Below, in pieces: positions 45,434 to 53,741 of a stretch of 64,000 nucleotides of DNA (position 1 is its first letter; the number at the start of each line of letters is the position of its first letter). This DNA comes from Lapidilactobacillus bayanensis (GTDB taxonomy: Bacteria > Bacillota > Bacilli > Lactobacillales > Lactobacillaceae). A model generated the notes under the pieces. It was given only the letters and a program-made list of their open reading frames with translations, was not told the origin of the DNA and searched no databases. The position numbers and the translations under genes are program-made. The DNA lies in the NCBI RefSeq assembly GCF_003946695.1, contig NZ_RHOX01000009.1:1-64000 (forward strand). The letters are read 5' to 3'.

Positions 45434-45724
45434 ATGATGCGGCTTTTTGACGTAACTAACAATTTTCGCGATCTCGTACACAACCAATTGGCTGGAACCG
45501 ATGCCAAGTTAGTCAAGGTCTACTCACTTGGTAATCTTACCGTGATCTATACAAAAGCCCCAACTCACGAAGAAATTTTACTCAAAAGTGACCATCGTAA
45601 TATCCGCGATGACGAAATCGAATTCGTCGTTAACAACTTGACCAATGCTAAACCCAATCAAGTTGCAACTATTCATGGCAAAAACATTGCCGAAGTTTCA
45701 ATCACATTACCTATTGCGCAATAA
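45434..45724 (+). CDS. DUF1827 family protein
   Basis: A 96-residue protein of the lactobacillus-specific DUF1827 family (RLFDVTNNFRDLVHNQLAGTDAKLVKVYSLGNLTVIYTKAP). Soluble, alpha/beta. The start is the first of two ATGs at 45434, after TTAGGAGTGG; the ORF extends farther left only through the foldback repeat. Function unknown. Confidence 0.85.
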   Translation: MMRLFDVTNNFRDLVHNQLAGTDAKLVKVYSLGNLTVIYTKAPTHEEILLKSDHRNIRDDEIEFVVNNLTNAKPNQVATIHGKNIAEVSITLPIAQ

Positions 45725-45764
45725 TTAAAAGGTCGGCTATCCAATATGACTCAAAACTTGGTCT

Positions 45765-45815
45765 AAATACCCCATCACTGCTAGCATTGGTCTAACACTG
45801 ATGGGGTATTTCTAC
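45765..45815 (+). terminator. Terminator after the DUF1827 gene
   Basis: AAATACCCCATCA and TGATGGGGTATTT form a 13-bp stem around a 21-nt loop. Confidence 0.8.
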
Positions 45816-45849
45816 TTTTACCACGACAATTTTAGTTAGGAGGATTAGC

Positions 45850-46851
45850 ATGTGTACCAGTCTTACTTTACAATCCCAGCAACAACATCACTTTTTAGCA
45901 CGTACAATGGATTTTGATTTTGAATTAGCGGCGCACCCCATCTTCATTCCTCGCGAGCACACATTTACGAGTGATTTAGGAACGCAATATTCAACCAAAT
46001 ATGGCTTTATTGGCACGGGACGAAATGTTGGTGATAATATTTTAATCGATGGCGTCAATGAGCATGGTCTCAGCGGCGCTGCCCTTTACCTCAACGAGTC
46101 AGTCTACCAAACTCAACCCAATACTGATACTGGCAAAATTAATTTAGCAACCCACGAAGTTTTAAATTGGCTCTTAGGCAATTTGCGTGAGGTAACAGAA
46201 TTAACTGACTACCTACCGCAATTAAATATTGTTGGTATTCCCAACCGCCTGTTGCAAATTAGCGTGCCGCTACATTGGCTATTAGCCGATCGGACCGGTA
46301 ATTGTTATGTTTTAGAAGCACACGCTGAGGGTTTAAAATTAATTGAAAATCCCGTCGGTGTACTGACGAATTCACCAGAATTTGAATGGCATCTTAGAAA
46401 TTTACAGAATTACACACAACTACAGCCAACACCACATCCACAGCGGATCTATCACAATTTAACGGTTAAAGATTTAGGACCAGGCTCTGGTACTTTGGGA
46501 TTACCCGGTGATTACACTTCAACTGCCCGTTTTATTAGAGCAAGCTTTCTCAGAGGTTTTGCAGCACAACCTGCTAACGATTTAGCGGCTATCAATACCC
46601 TATGTCATATTTTAAATAATGTCGATATTGTTAAAGGTGTTAAATTAATGGCCGATGGTACCGAAGAATACACACAGTACCGGGCTTATTTCAACCTGGA
46701 AACCACGACTTATTATTTACAACCCTATCAAGATCAAACAATTTATAGTCTTAATTTAGCGGATTATTTATTGACTGCGACTCGGCCATTAATTTTTTCA
46801 ATTCCTCAACAACAGACGATCCAACCATTGGCGACACCAATAATTAATTAA
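45850..46851 (+). CDS. Choloylglycine hydrolase/penicillin acylase family enzyme
   Basis: A 333-residue Ntn hydrolase. The nucleophile is Cys2 (MCTSLTL), exposed after Met removal, with RTMDFD near residue 20. LTNSPEFEWHLRNLQNY and DYTSTARFIRAS carry the Asn and Arg of the active site. Bile salt hydrolases and penicillin V acylases share this fold; YxeI-like acylases are common in lactobacilli. The substrate is not decided by motifs. AGGAGGATT precedes the ATG. Cytoplasmic (no signal). Confidence 0.9.
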   Translation: MCTSLTLQSQQQHHFLARTMDFDFELAAHPIFIPREHTFTSDLGTQYSTKYGFIGTGRNVGDNILIDGVNEHGLSGAALYLNESVYQTQPNTDTGKINLATHEVLNWLLGNLREVTELTDYLPQLNIVGIPNRLLQISVPLHWLLADRTGNCYVLEAHAEGLKLIENPVGVLTNSPEFEWHLRNLQNYTQLQPTPHPQRIYHNLTVKDLGPGSGTLGLPGDYTSTARFIRASFLRGFAAQPANDLAAINTLCHILNNVDIVKGVKLMADGTEEYTQYRAYFNLETTTYYLQPYQDQTIYSLNLADYLLTATRPLIFSIPQQQTIQPLATPIIN

Positions 46852-46920
46852 AAATGGTTTCACAATGGTCTAAAAAAACCTATACTGTAATTAAGTAATA
46901 AACAGGAAGTTGGGCATAAC

Positions 46921-47658
46921 TTGTTAGGATTTATTTTAATTATCGTGGGTGTTTTAGCAGGAATTTGTAACGCCGTAGCAGGGCTGGCATCTCTAGTCGC
47001 CTACCCGGCATTATTGGCGCTGGGCTTACCGCCAATTGCCGCCAACGTTACGGATACAGTGGCGTTGATTTTTTCAGGCATTGGCGCAACTGTATCATCT
47101 CAAAAAGAATTGCGTGGCGCACATCACGAATTGTGGACTTTTTTGCCGATTACACTTTTAGGCTGTATTGTTGGCGCCTTGTTACTATTTGCAATTCCCG
47201 CGAAAACTTTTGAAAGAGTTGTCCCGTTCTTTATTCTATTCGCGGCAATCGCTGAATTAATCCCTTTTAACCGTCAGCCAAGTAAGACTGCCAAGCCTGG
47301 TGCTAAAGTTTGGGCGTTAATCGGTGTTTTTTTCGTCGGCGTTTATTCAGGCTACTTCGGTGCCGCCGCCGGTGTTTTGATGCTGGCCCTGCTTGGCGTG
47401 ATTAGCAGCGAACCTTTCGTTAAATACAATGCTGAGAAAAACATGATCTTCGCTGTTGCTAATGTGCTATCAGCAATTATTTATGGCACACACATCCAAT
47501 TAATGTGGCGCTGGATTATTCCGCTAGCCCTAGGCTTTCTAATCGGCGGTTACATTGGTCCTATTATCGTCCGTCACACCTCAACCCATCTATTAAAAAT
47601 CCTAATCGGCATCGGCGCTATTATTCTGGCCATCACCTTATTTGTCCAAGCTTATTAA
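46921..47658 (+). CDS. TSUP family permease (TauE/SafE)
   Basis: A 245-residue membrane protein with eight helices in two repeats. The signatures GICNAVAGLASLVAYPALLALGLPP and GVYSGYFGAAAGVLMLALLG are those of TSUP permeases, which export sulfite, taurine-derived or organosulfur anions. The start is TTG at 46921 (GGAAG about 14 nt before). Monocistronic. Confidence 0.85.
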   Translation: MLGFILIIVGVLAGICNAVAGLASLVAYPALLALGLPPIAANVTDTVALIFSGIGATVSSQKELRGAHHELWTFLPITLLGCIVGALLLFAIPAKTFERVVPFFILFAAIAELIPFNRQPSKTAKPGAKVWALIGVFFVGVYSGYFGAAAGVLMLALLGVISSEPFVKYNAEKNMIFAVANVLSAIIYGTHIQLMWRWIIPLALGFLIGGYIGPIIVRHTSTHLLKILIGIGAIILAITLFVQAY

Positions 47659-47736
47659 AAATAGTGTACGCAAAATATTGGGCTTAGTGTCAACCTGGCC
47701 TTGATTAAGTGCTAAGTCCTAGAACTGTTATCTTGC

Positions 47737-47867
47737 GATTCTCCGTGCCTACGGAAAATATGCTGGTGGAACGCTGCGAGCTTGCGCGGCTGACTGCGAT
47801 TTCCCTCCGGCACTGATAAAAGTGCGTTAGTACAGCTTAACCGCAAATTTATACTTCTCAAAATTTT
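47737..47867 (+). repeat. Degenerate unit A, copy j (left half of a split composite)
   Basis: The outer bases of A (GTGCCTACGGAAAAT...GATTTCCCTCCGGCAC) are kept, but the two inner hairpins are deleted: GCTGCGAGCTTG joins straight to CGCGGCTGA. The A-B spacer continues to 47867, then foreign sequence begins. The other half is at 51241. Confidence 0.75.
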
Positions 47868-47870
47868 AAG

Positions 47871-47914
47871 GGCTCCAAAAAGTTAGGCAAGAACTAACTG
47901 ATTTGGAGCCTTTT
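47871..47914. terminator. Hairpin at the left edge of the inserted block
   Basis: GGCTCCAAA...TTTGGAGCC with AAGTTAG/CTAAC inside and TTTTA following. It could be a terminator for the TSUP gene or the worn end of an insertion sequence. A short open frame (ATGGAAAAATATCC...) follows and stops after nine codons. Confidence 0.5.
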
Positions 47915-48055
47915 ATTATGGAAAAATATCCTTTAATTGAAATTTAAAATTGTTAAAAATTATCGAACTAAGAAAACCAGTTATCATCACTTATCTAAAG
48001 AATAAACAATGTCACCTTGTATTTGAGAGCCTATAAAACAAAATATTTTTGACCG

Positions 48056-50158
48056 TTAATGTTTCTTAATTATCTCCAAAGGATCAATATGACTCAAATT
48101 ATGGATGGGCAGTAAACTTGCTATTAATACAATTCCAAAGCTAAGAAATACATTTGTAACAAATGCAGATAAAAGTACTTTTATCAAATCAATCGGCACT
48201 ACATTATTAATGAATAGCATCGAAATAACATCAAGGATTTCAGAACACACGAACAATATCACACTATAGCGAATACCATTTATTAACAAGATTCGCCGAA
48301 TATCGGCAGTGGTGAAACCAATCGCCTTCAAAATACCAATTTCCACAAATCTATTTTTATTGGTTAGGAAAAATGTAATCGTGAGTGTTGCGATAGTACC
48401 GACTATTATCATCAGTGCCATATTCGTAACAGATTTTTGAGTTTTTTTAACGCTATCGTTCAAGGAATCAACATTTTGTGCTATTGAACTCACATTATAG
48501 ATAGGTGACATTGATTGAACTGCATGCGTCAATGATGTCATATTGTTAAAGTTTTTTGCTTGGACAACTAATGCACTCACTCCAAAGCCACGCTGTTTAA
48601 ATTCGGGGAAGATACGCTTCTTTTGAATATTTTCTTTGATTGCATCTTGAAGCATCTTATTCATGGTTACATAATCAAGGAATAGCGCGTTACTATTTTC
48701 TGAACGATTGTACGGATAGTTATCAGCGTAAACACCTGTCACTTTCCTTGCGAGTAAGATCTGCGTGTAAATATTGCCATCTGTCTTAACAATTTTCTTA
48801 TTATTATTAGGAAGTTCGCTAGTTGATATATATTGGGCGTAAGGAACATAGATTTGTAGGCGTAAAGTTTTACCCACAATATTATGAATCGGAATTTTAT
48901 TATCAGCTAGAAAACTCTGGCTAACAACAAAATTATGTCCCTCCTTTTTTGCTTGACCTAGCGTATAAAGGTACTTCTTGATTAAATCACTTTTATAAAT
49001 TGGCTGAATTGAAAAAGTTTTAGATATTGTATAGCGCTTATTTTGTACCCTGATTGAAGTCGAGTTGGGCACAGCGGAACGCACGTTGTTTTTAGTGAGG
49101 CCGTATGATACAAAAGTGAAATACTTATTCAGTGAGATGACATCAGGGAGATGCTTTATTTCGGATATTTCTTTTGTAGTAAAGTCTCTCATCGGATCAA
49201 GATCCTGACCACTCTTACTCTTAATCGTATCATTAGTAATAAAAATCGAATTATCGGTCGCACTATTCAAGGACGCTTCTTGCTGACTGGCTAATATTTT
49301 CGGCATTGTCAATATCAGGCTAGAAACACTCAGTAAAGCAATAATAACAATTAATATCAACATTGGAATCTGCCGACGAGTCTGTTGATTAATTTTGTTA
49401 TATTGAAGCGCACTATTAAAATCGAGTCTAGTCACAAAATTTGGCTTATTCGTTTTCAGTTCTACTTGGTTAGTCTTTGCCAAATCTACTGACCTATTCG
49501 ATATCCCAATAAGTTTTGTATTATTGATGCTAAGTACAACATCGGCGTAGGCAACAGGTAATTCTTCATGTGAAACTATGATAACAATCTTGTTTTGTTC
49601 ATGGGCTAAAGATTGTAGCTTTTCATATAGCTGAACAGCATTGTTGTGATCAAGCGAGTTGGTAGGCTCGTCTGCAAACAACACTTCTGCATCAGTGACC
49701 AATGCACGAGCAATTGCACCTCGTTGATCTTCACCGCCAGATAGTTGGTTTGAGTTGACTTTTTGTTTACCGCTTAAATTTAAAGAATTAATAGTATTAT
49801 CTACAATCCTTCGCCTATCTTGTACTGATAGTGTTGTTTTTAAAAGTGGAATCGTAATATTTTGTTCAAGACTTAATTGCTTAACTAAATTATGTTCCTG
49901 AAATATAAAACCGAAATTTTTAATCCTAAAATTTGCTCTGTCAGAATCATTTAAATCCCACAAATTCACATCGTTAAAATATACTTGCCCCGCAGACGGC
50001 CGCCGCAAAAGGCCAAGAACATTCAATAAAGATGATTTTCCAATCCCAGACTCTCCTTTAATGAGATAGACCTTACCCGAATCAAACTCATATGATACCC
50101 TCTTTAATATTTCTTTTTCAAATTTAATATCTAGAGAATTTATAACCAACTTTGACAT
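48056..50158 (-). CDS. Fused ATPase-permease ABC transporter of a bacteriocin locus
   Basis: A 700-residue MacB-like fusion. The ATPase (1-215) has Walker A KGESGIGKSSLLN, the signature LSGGEDQRGAIARAL (D in place of the usual Q), Walker B VLFADEPTNSLD and switch His in VSHEE. One helix (about 270-290), a large extracellular domain, and three C-terminal helices of the FtsX type follow. Such fusions accompany lactococcin-972-like bacteriocins as immunity or export transporters. ATG at 50158 follows GGGGGTG; the longer ORF reaching 50233 would run into the divergent promoter. Confidence 0.85.
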   Translation of the reverse strand: MSKLVINSLDIKFEKEILKRVSYEFDSGKVYLIKGESGIGKSSLLNVLGLLRRPSAGQVYFNDVNLWDLNDSDRANFRIKNFGFIFQEHNLVKQLSLEQNITIPLLKTTLSVQDRRRIVDNTINSLNLSGKQKVNSNQLSGGEDQRGAIARALVTDAEVLFADEPTNSLDHNNAVQLYEKLQSLAHEQNKIVIIVSHEELPVAYADVVLSINNTKLIGISNRSVDLAKTNQVELKTNKPNFVTRLDFNSALQYNKINQQTRRQIPMLILIVIIALLSVSSLILTMPKILASQQEASLNSATDNSIFITNDTIKSKSGQDLDPMRDFTTKEISEIKHLPDVISLNKYFTFVSYGLTKNNVRSAVPNSTSIRVQNKRYTISKTFSIQPIYKSDLIKKYLYTLGQAKKEGHNFVVSQSFLADNKIPIHNIVGKTLRLQIYVPYAQYISTSELPNNNKKIVKTDGNIYTQILLARKVTGVYADNYPYNRSENSNALFLDYVTMNKMLQDAIKENIQKKRIFPEFKQRGFGVSALVVQAKNFNNMTSLTHAVQSMSPIYNVSSIAQNVDSLNDSVKKTQKSVTNMALMIIVGTIATLTITFFLTNKNRFVEIGILKAIGFTTADIRRILLINGIRYSVILFVCSEILDVISMLFINNVVPIDLIKVLLSAFVTNVFLSFGIVLIASLLPIHNLSHIDPLEIIKKH

Positions 50159-50182
50159 ATTATCGCACCCCCAAAACTTTTG

Positions 50183-50211
50183 TTGACCTCTTTGATTGTT
50201 AAAAATAGAAT
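50183..50211 (+). promoter_or_regulatory. Promoter of the bacteriocin gene
   Basis: TTGACC (50183-50188), a 17-nt spacer and TAGAAT (50206-50211) precede the signal-peptide ORF, in the 88-bp gap between divergent genes. Confidence 0.75.
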
Positions 50212-50246
50212 TACACATGTACAGAGATAACAAAGGAGATCTTTAC

Positions 50247-50641
50247 ATGAAGAAGTTTATCACAATTGCTATTGTAATAGCTACATTAGCTTTGGGTTTA
50301 TTCGTCTCAAGTACTTCATCACGGGGGAATGAAGTACAGGCATCGGGGTATGTTACTAGAAAACCAACCTATAACTGGCATGCCCATGGTGGTTGGGTAA
50401 GTGGTTGGTTTACATTAATGGAACAGGGTACTCATATCCTAACAGTGGCCGCGTCTCTTCTAAATGGATAAATTCTGGATCAGCCGTTGGGCACTGGATT
50501 GCAGGAAAAAGAATGTGGACTTCAAAAACACCACGTGGCATGCACTTATATGGACAAGCCACTAATCATTATGGTGTGAATACTGCATGGGTAAGTTTAA
50601 ATCTCACTTCCGATACGCAAACTATCGGTGTTCAATTCTAG
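50247..50641 (+). pseudogene. Lactococcin-972-like bacteriocin, frameshifted
   Basis: The first frame encodes a clear signal peptide (MKKFITIAIVIATLALGLFV...EVQASG) and THE start of the mature part (NWHAHGGWV). The second frame, from about 50393, continues with WLVYINGTGYSYPNSGRVSS, SGSAVGHWIAGKRMW and HYGVNTAWV, the Trp/Gly/Tyr-rich pattern of the lactococcin 972 family. One base added in the GGG run at 50395-50397 would join them as HGGWGKWLVY. This is either a real loss of function or a sequencing indel. Family assignment rests on this pattern and the neighbouring transporter. AAAGGAG precedes the ATG. Confidence 0.7.
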
Positions 50642-50765
50642 AAGGGCTAGTAAAATAAATCTCTGTACAATAATAAATGCTAATTTAAAACACAAATTCC
50701 ATATCAGTTAAGTATAATAATACAACAATCACAAGCCTTTTAAATGTGTATAAAGTTTAAAATTC

Positions 50766-50802
50766 GGGCAATGAATTTATGTCAAACATTCATTGCCCTT
50801 TT
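50766..50802 (+). terminator. Terminator after the bacteriocin gene
   Basis: GGGCAATGAAT and ATTCATTGCCC, 11-nt loop, then TTTT. Confidence 0.85.
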
Positions 50803-50929
50803 AATATACTCATTTTTTCACAGCTACTTCCTAATAAATATTTAAAATGAGTAATCATCGTGCTATGTACCTAACAATACGAAAACCGTTTAGAATTTTC
50901 ATGGTTCACATACAATATAAGAGCAAGTT

Positions 50930-51240
50930 TTGGGTATTCTCTAAAGAATACTAGGGTCGTGTGCACAGGTCCCCCCGGGTAAGAACGTCGACTTTCGTAC
51001 CACGTCACCATTAGCTCTACCGTCATGACTTTGAATAGTGTTGAACTTCGATATAACATGCTACCTTATCCAGTCATTTCCGGCTTATAGCTGCTTCTTG
51101 TTCATCGGTGCAGTACTTTGTTCATCAAGCTTTCCTCAGTCCCCATCTCACGATGAAGGCCTTGCCTTTGACTAACAGTTCCGACTACTGTGGCCCGTAA
51201 CGTACTTTCACCGTCTAGTGGATACCCATGCCAGGCGCAC
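50930..51240 (-). mobile_element. Truncated group II intron, 5' domain
   Basis: Read on the minus strand from 51240 it begins GTGCGCCTGGCATGGGT, the 5' start of class B group II introns, and goes on with GGTGAAAGTAC, GCAAGGCC, GACTGAGGAAAGCTTG and, near 50970, TTCTTACCCGGGGGGACCTG, blocks typical of domain I up to the region before the reverse transcriptase. The transcriptase and the 3' domains are missing. The left limit is approximate. Its first base directly abuts the rest of a foldback unit, just past one of its hairpins. Confidence 0.75.
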
Positions 51241-51411
51241 ATGACGTTAATGTTGGCAATTTATTGCTTACATTAAGGCTCGCATTTGAGACGATTGGCA
51301 CTTCGATCGGCTCAAATCGACACCCACTACGTTCCAGCGACAAGTATTTATTTTCCACCACGGTACCTCACACGTTTCGTATGCAACCTTTGCGCAAGCG
51401 CGAAGAAACGC
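51241..51411 (+). repeat. Right half of a split foldback composite, copy k
   Basis: Begins inside unit B (TGACGTTAATGTTGG...) and keeps its two hairpins, the right closing arm GTATTTATTTTCCACCAC and the right outer arm GCAACCTTTGCGCAAGC. The left arm is gone. With copy j it would rebuild one composite, so the block between them is a secondary insertion with loss of about 100 bases. Confidence 0.8.
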
Positions 51412-51428
51412 AACAAATCAGTTCACAA

Positions 51429-51460
51429 AAAAGCACGGACAATTTATCCGTGCGCTTTTC
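51429..51460 (-). terminator. thiT terminator
   Basis: GCACGGATAA/TTGTCCGTGC-type stem with T-run on the minus strand, right after the thiT stop. Confidence 0.85.
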
Positions 51461-51464
51461 ATAT

Positions 51465-52040
51465 TTATTCTAAATTTCGCGTGAACAATTGTGGTGTTGC
51501 TCGCACAAGTAACGCGAATACGATAATGCCCATAATCAAGTTAACGACAAAACTGCCACCGTTGATCACGAGTGAATACAGCCAAGCTGACTGACCCTTT
51601 GGTGCATAAGAACCCCAGAAGAAAACACCGGCAAAGTAGTGACATAAGTATTTGAGAAAGTCACCAACGATAAAACCGCCGACCGCACCGATAACAGCTT
51701 GGTTAAGCTTGCCGGCATGTAAATTACGACGCACATAGGCACCGGTGATACCAGTCAGACCGACAATTCCGAAGGCAATCGGATATTCCAAAATAATCTG
51801 CACCGGATTCAATAAACTCCCACTACCGCGTAACCACATGTCTAACAGTCCCCAGATTAGGCCGGCAAACATACCTGGCACTGGACCACGCCGCAAACTG
51901 TAAACACCAAGTGGAATCAAACCATAACTAAACTGAATCGATGACACACCTAAATCATGAGGCACATATTCCAGGGCCATCGCCAAGCCAGCGAAAATAG
52001 CACCTTCTACTAAAATTCGTAAATCATTTTTTCTTTGCAT
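51465..52040 (-). CDS. thiT: Thiamine ECF transporter S component
   Basis: A 191-residue membrane protein with six helices. The conserved GPVPGMFAGLIWGLLDMWLRG, LEYPIAFGIVG and the Tyr/Trp-rich stretch FFWGSYAPKGQSAWLYS are the thiamine-binding parts of ThiT. It would join the shared EcfAAT module, which is not in this window. The TPP riboswitch upstream confirms thiamine as the ligand. AAAGGAGGAG is the ribosome site. Confidence 0.93.
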   Translation of the reverse strand: MQRKNDLRILVEGAIFAGLAMALEYVPHDLGVSSIQFSYGLIPLGVYSLRRGPVPGMFAGLIWGLLDMWLRGSGSLLNPVQIILEYPIAFGIVGLTGITGAYVRRNLHAGKLNQAVIGAVGGFIVGDFLKYLCHYFAGVFFWGSYAPKGQSAWLYSLVINGGSFVVNLIMGIIVFALLVRATPQLFTRNLE

Positions 52041-52046
52041 AAAAAA

Positions 52047-52093
52047 ACTCCTCCTTTGTTATTTTTACCATCAACAAAGCAGGAGTTTTCACT
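52047..52093 (-). promoter_or_regulatory. SD-sequestering stem of the thiT leader
   Basis: On the minus strand CTCCTGCTTTGTT pairs with AACAAAGGAGGAG (one bulge), hiding the thiT ribosome site. GGAGT...ACTCC just upstream competes for the same arm. This fits a TPP riboswitch that blocks translation when bound. Confidence 0.7.
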
Positions 52094-52102
52094 CCATCAC
52101 AA

Positions 52103-52180
52103 TTCCTACGCGTGTGTTAACACAACAGGTTCAAGGGTCTGAACTTAATCACTCTCAGCCGAAATGGCTCCCCTTTGTGA
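52103..52180 (-). promoter_or_regulatory. TPP riboswitch (THI box)
   Basis: Minus strand: GGGGAGCC...GGCTGAGAGTG, GACCCTTGAACCTG and the closing ACACGCGTAGGAA, all in order and spacing of the thi-box aptamer. It controls thiT. Confidence 0.95.
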
Positions 52181-52247
52181 CGGTAATTATTCGGTTTTCT
52201 ATACGTTTATTATTAAAACGTTATTTATCGCGGGTGTCAAGACCCAA

Positions 52248-53084
52248 TTACTTCTCCGTGGCGGGATTAAGACTTAAATCTTCCTTGAACCACTTCTGGC
52301 TCAAACGGGCAATCGTGCCATCCTGATAAAGTTCAGTCAAGGCTTGATTAAGTCGTTGCCGCAATTTAACATCCGATTTACGCAAACCGACTGCAAAAGT
52401 CTCTTCGGGAAAACCACCCGTTACGACTCGATACTGTTCAGAACTGTGATGCTGGCGAATATAATAACCGGCGTAAATACTGTCACCTAAGACACCTTGA
52501 ATCCGCCCCGCCTGTAAATCAAGAAAGGCGTTATTAAAGTTATCATAGAGAATCGCGGACTTTTGCGCGACGATATTTTTCAAAACTTGTGGTTGAGCAT
52601 TAAATAAAGATTGTCCTGACGAACCATTTTGTAGGCCAATTTTTTTATTCTTCATCGCAGTAAACGACGTGATCTGACTTTTCTTTAACGTCACTAGAAC
52701 TTGACGATTTCGTAAATATGCTTGGGAAAACGCGACCTGTTTTTCCCGTGCCTTGGTTTTAGTGTAGCCATTCCAAATCAAATCAATGGTACCGTTACGT
52801 AATTCTGTTTCTTTCATATCCCAGTCAATCGATTGCAAGACTATTTTTTGACCTAACTTTTTACCGGCAGCCCGAGCTAAATCAGCATCAAAGCCAATAA
52901 TTTGGCCATTTTTGGCTTGAAAATCCATGGGTACAAAAGTGTCGTCAATCCCGGCAATTAGTGTGGTCTTCTTCTGATTGACGGCCTTTAAGTCGCGGAT
53001 TGAATTCGAACAAGCTGTGACTAGGGGCAATAAAATAATGAGCAGACAACTCAGCAAGTACAGACGCCAATTCTTCTTCAACAT
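52248..53084 (-). CDS. Amino-acid-binding lipoprotein
   Basis: A 278-residue receptor: signal with lipobox LPLVTAC (Cys near 26), then the type 3 fold with MDFQAKNGQIIGFDADLARAAG, WNGYTKTKAREKQVAFSQ and GGFPEETFAVGLRKSD. The motif set fits polar amino acid or cystine receptors. ATG at 53084 with GGGGG upstream; the GTG at 53090 falls in that site. Last gene of a three-gene importer operon under the T-box. Confidence 0.9.
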   Translation of the reverse strand: MLKKNWRLYLLSCLLIILLPLVTACSNSIRDLKAVNQKKTTLIAGIDDTFVPMDFQAKNGQIIGFDADLARAAGKKLGQKIVLQSIDWDMKETELRNGTIDLIWNGYTKTKAREKQVAFSQAYLRNRQVLVTLKKSQITSFTAMKNKKIGLQNGSSGQSLFNAQPQVLKNIVAQKSAILYDNFNNAFLDLQAGRIQGVLGDSIYAGYYIRQHHSSEQYRVVTGGFPEETFAVGLRKSDVKLRQRLNQALTELYQDGTIARLSQKWFKEDLSLNPATEK

Positions 53085-53093
53085 CGTCACCCC

Positions 53094-53729
53094 CTATTTT
53101 ATCGGTGCTAATTCATATGTTTGATCAGCAATTTTCTGGGCGAAATCCAAATCATGGGTGACAACGATTTGCGTAATATTTTCTTGCTTAAGTTGCTCGA
53201 TTAAAGACACCACATTGTCGCGCATGTCCGGATCTAATGCCGAGGTTGGTTCGTCCCAACAAAGAATTTGGGGATGTAATGCTAAGGCACGAGCGATGGC
53301 AACACGTTGTTTCTGACCGCCTGATAATTGAAAGGGATATAAATCGGCCTTATCAGTTAAGCCAAGCTGTGCTAATAACTTTTCGGTGGCAGCTTGAATT
53401 TCTTTTGGCGTTGTCTTCGTTTTCAAACGCGGTGCCAGACTAATATTTTCAGCAGTACTCAAATGTGAAAAGAGGCGAAAATCCTGAAAAACAACACCAA
53501 TGACACCTTGATTGATATTGTCAATTTGCGGAATAAATTTCTGCCCGTTTAAAAGAATTTCACCACTATCGTAATTCGTCAAACCAATAATTGTGCGCAA
53601 GATCGTGGTCTTGCCGGCGCCACTGGGACCAACAATACAGAGCGTCTGTCCTTGGGTAACTTCAAAAGAAACGTCTTTTAGAATAGGACGACCGGCAATT
53701 TGTTTGGTAATATTTTCTAATTTTAACAT
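53094..53729 (-). CDS. Amino-acid ABC ATPase
   Basis: A 211-residue ATPase, shorter than average: Walker A GPSGAGKTTILR, signature LSGGQKQRVAIARAL, Walker B ILCWDEPTSALD and switch His in VVTHDLDF. Second gene of the T-box operon; it starts 12 nt after the permease gene. Confidence 0.92.
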   Translation of the reverse strand: MLKLENITKQIAGRPILKDVSFEVTQGQTLCIVGPSGAGKTTILRTIIGLTNYDSGEILLNGQKFIPQIDNINQGVIGVVFQDFRLFSHLSTAENISLAPRLKTKTTPKEIQAATEKLLAQLGLTDKADLYPFQLSGGQKQRVAIARALALHPQILCWDEPTSALDPDMRDNVVSLIEQLKQENITQIVVTHDLDFAQKIADQTYELAPIK

Positions 53730-53741
53730 GATGATGTCCCT

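Noticed and set aside
50871-51059. Minus-strand ORF near the bacteriocin locus
   Set aside because: It lies in the structured domain I of the group II intron fragment, not in its reverse transcriptase.
50930-51240. Antisense rRNA fragment
   Set aside because: The word TTACCCGGGG and GTGCGCC start match group II intron domain I rather than any rRNA segment I know.
9232-51411. CRISPR array
   Set aside because: Repeats are long, far apart, intergenic and structured, with no regular short spacers and no cas genes.
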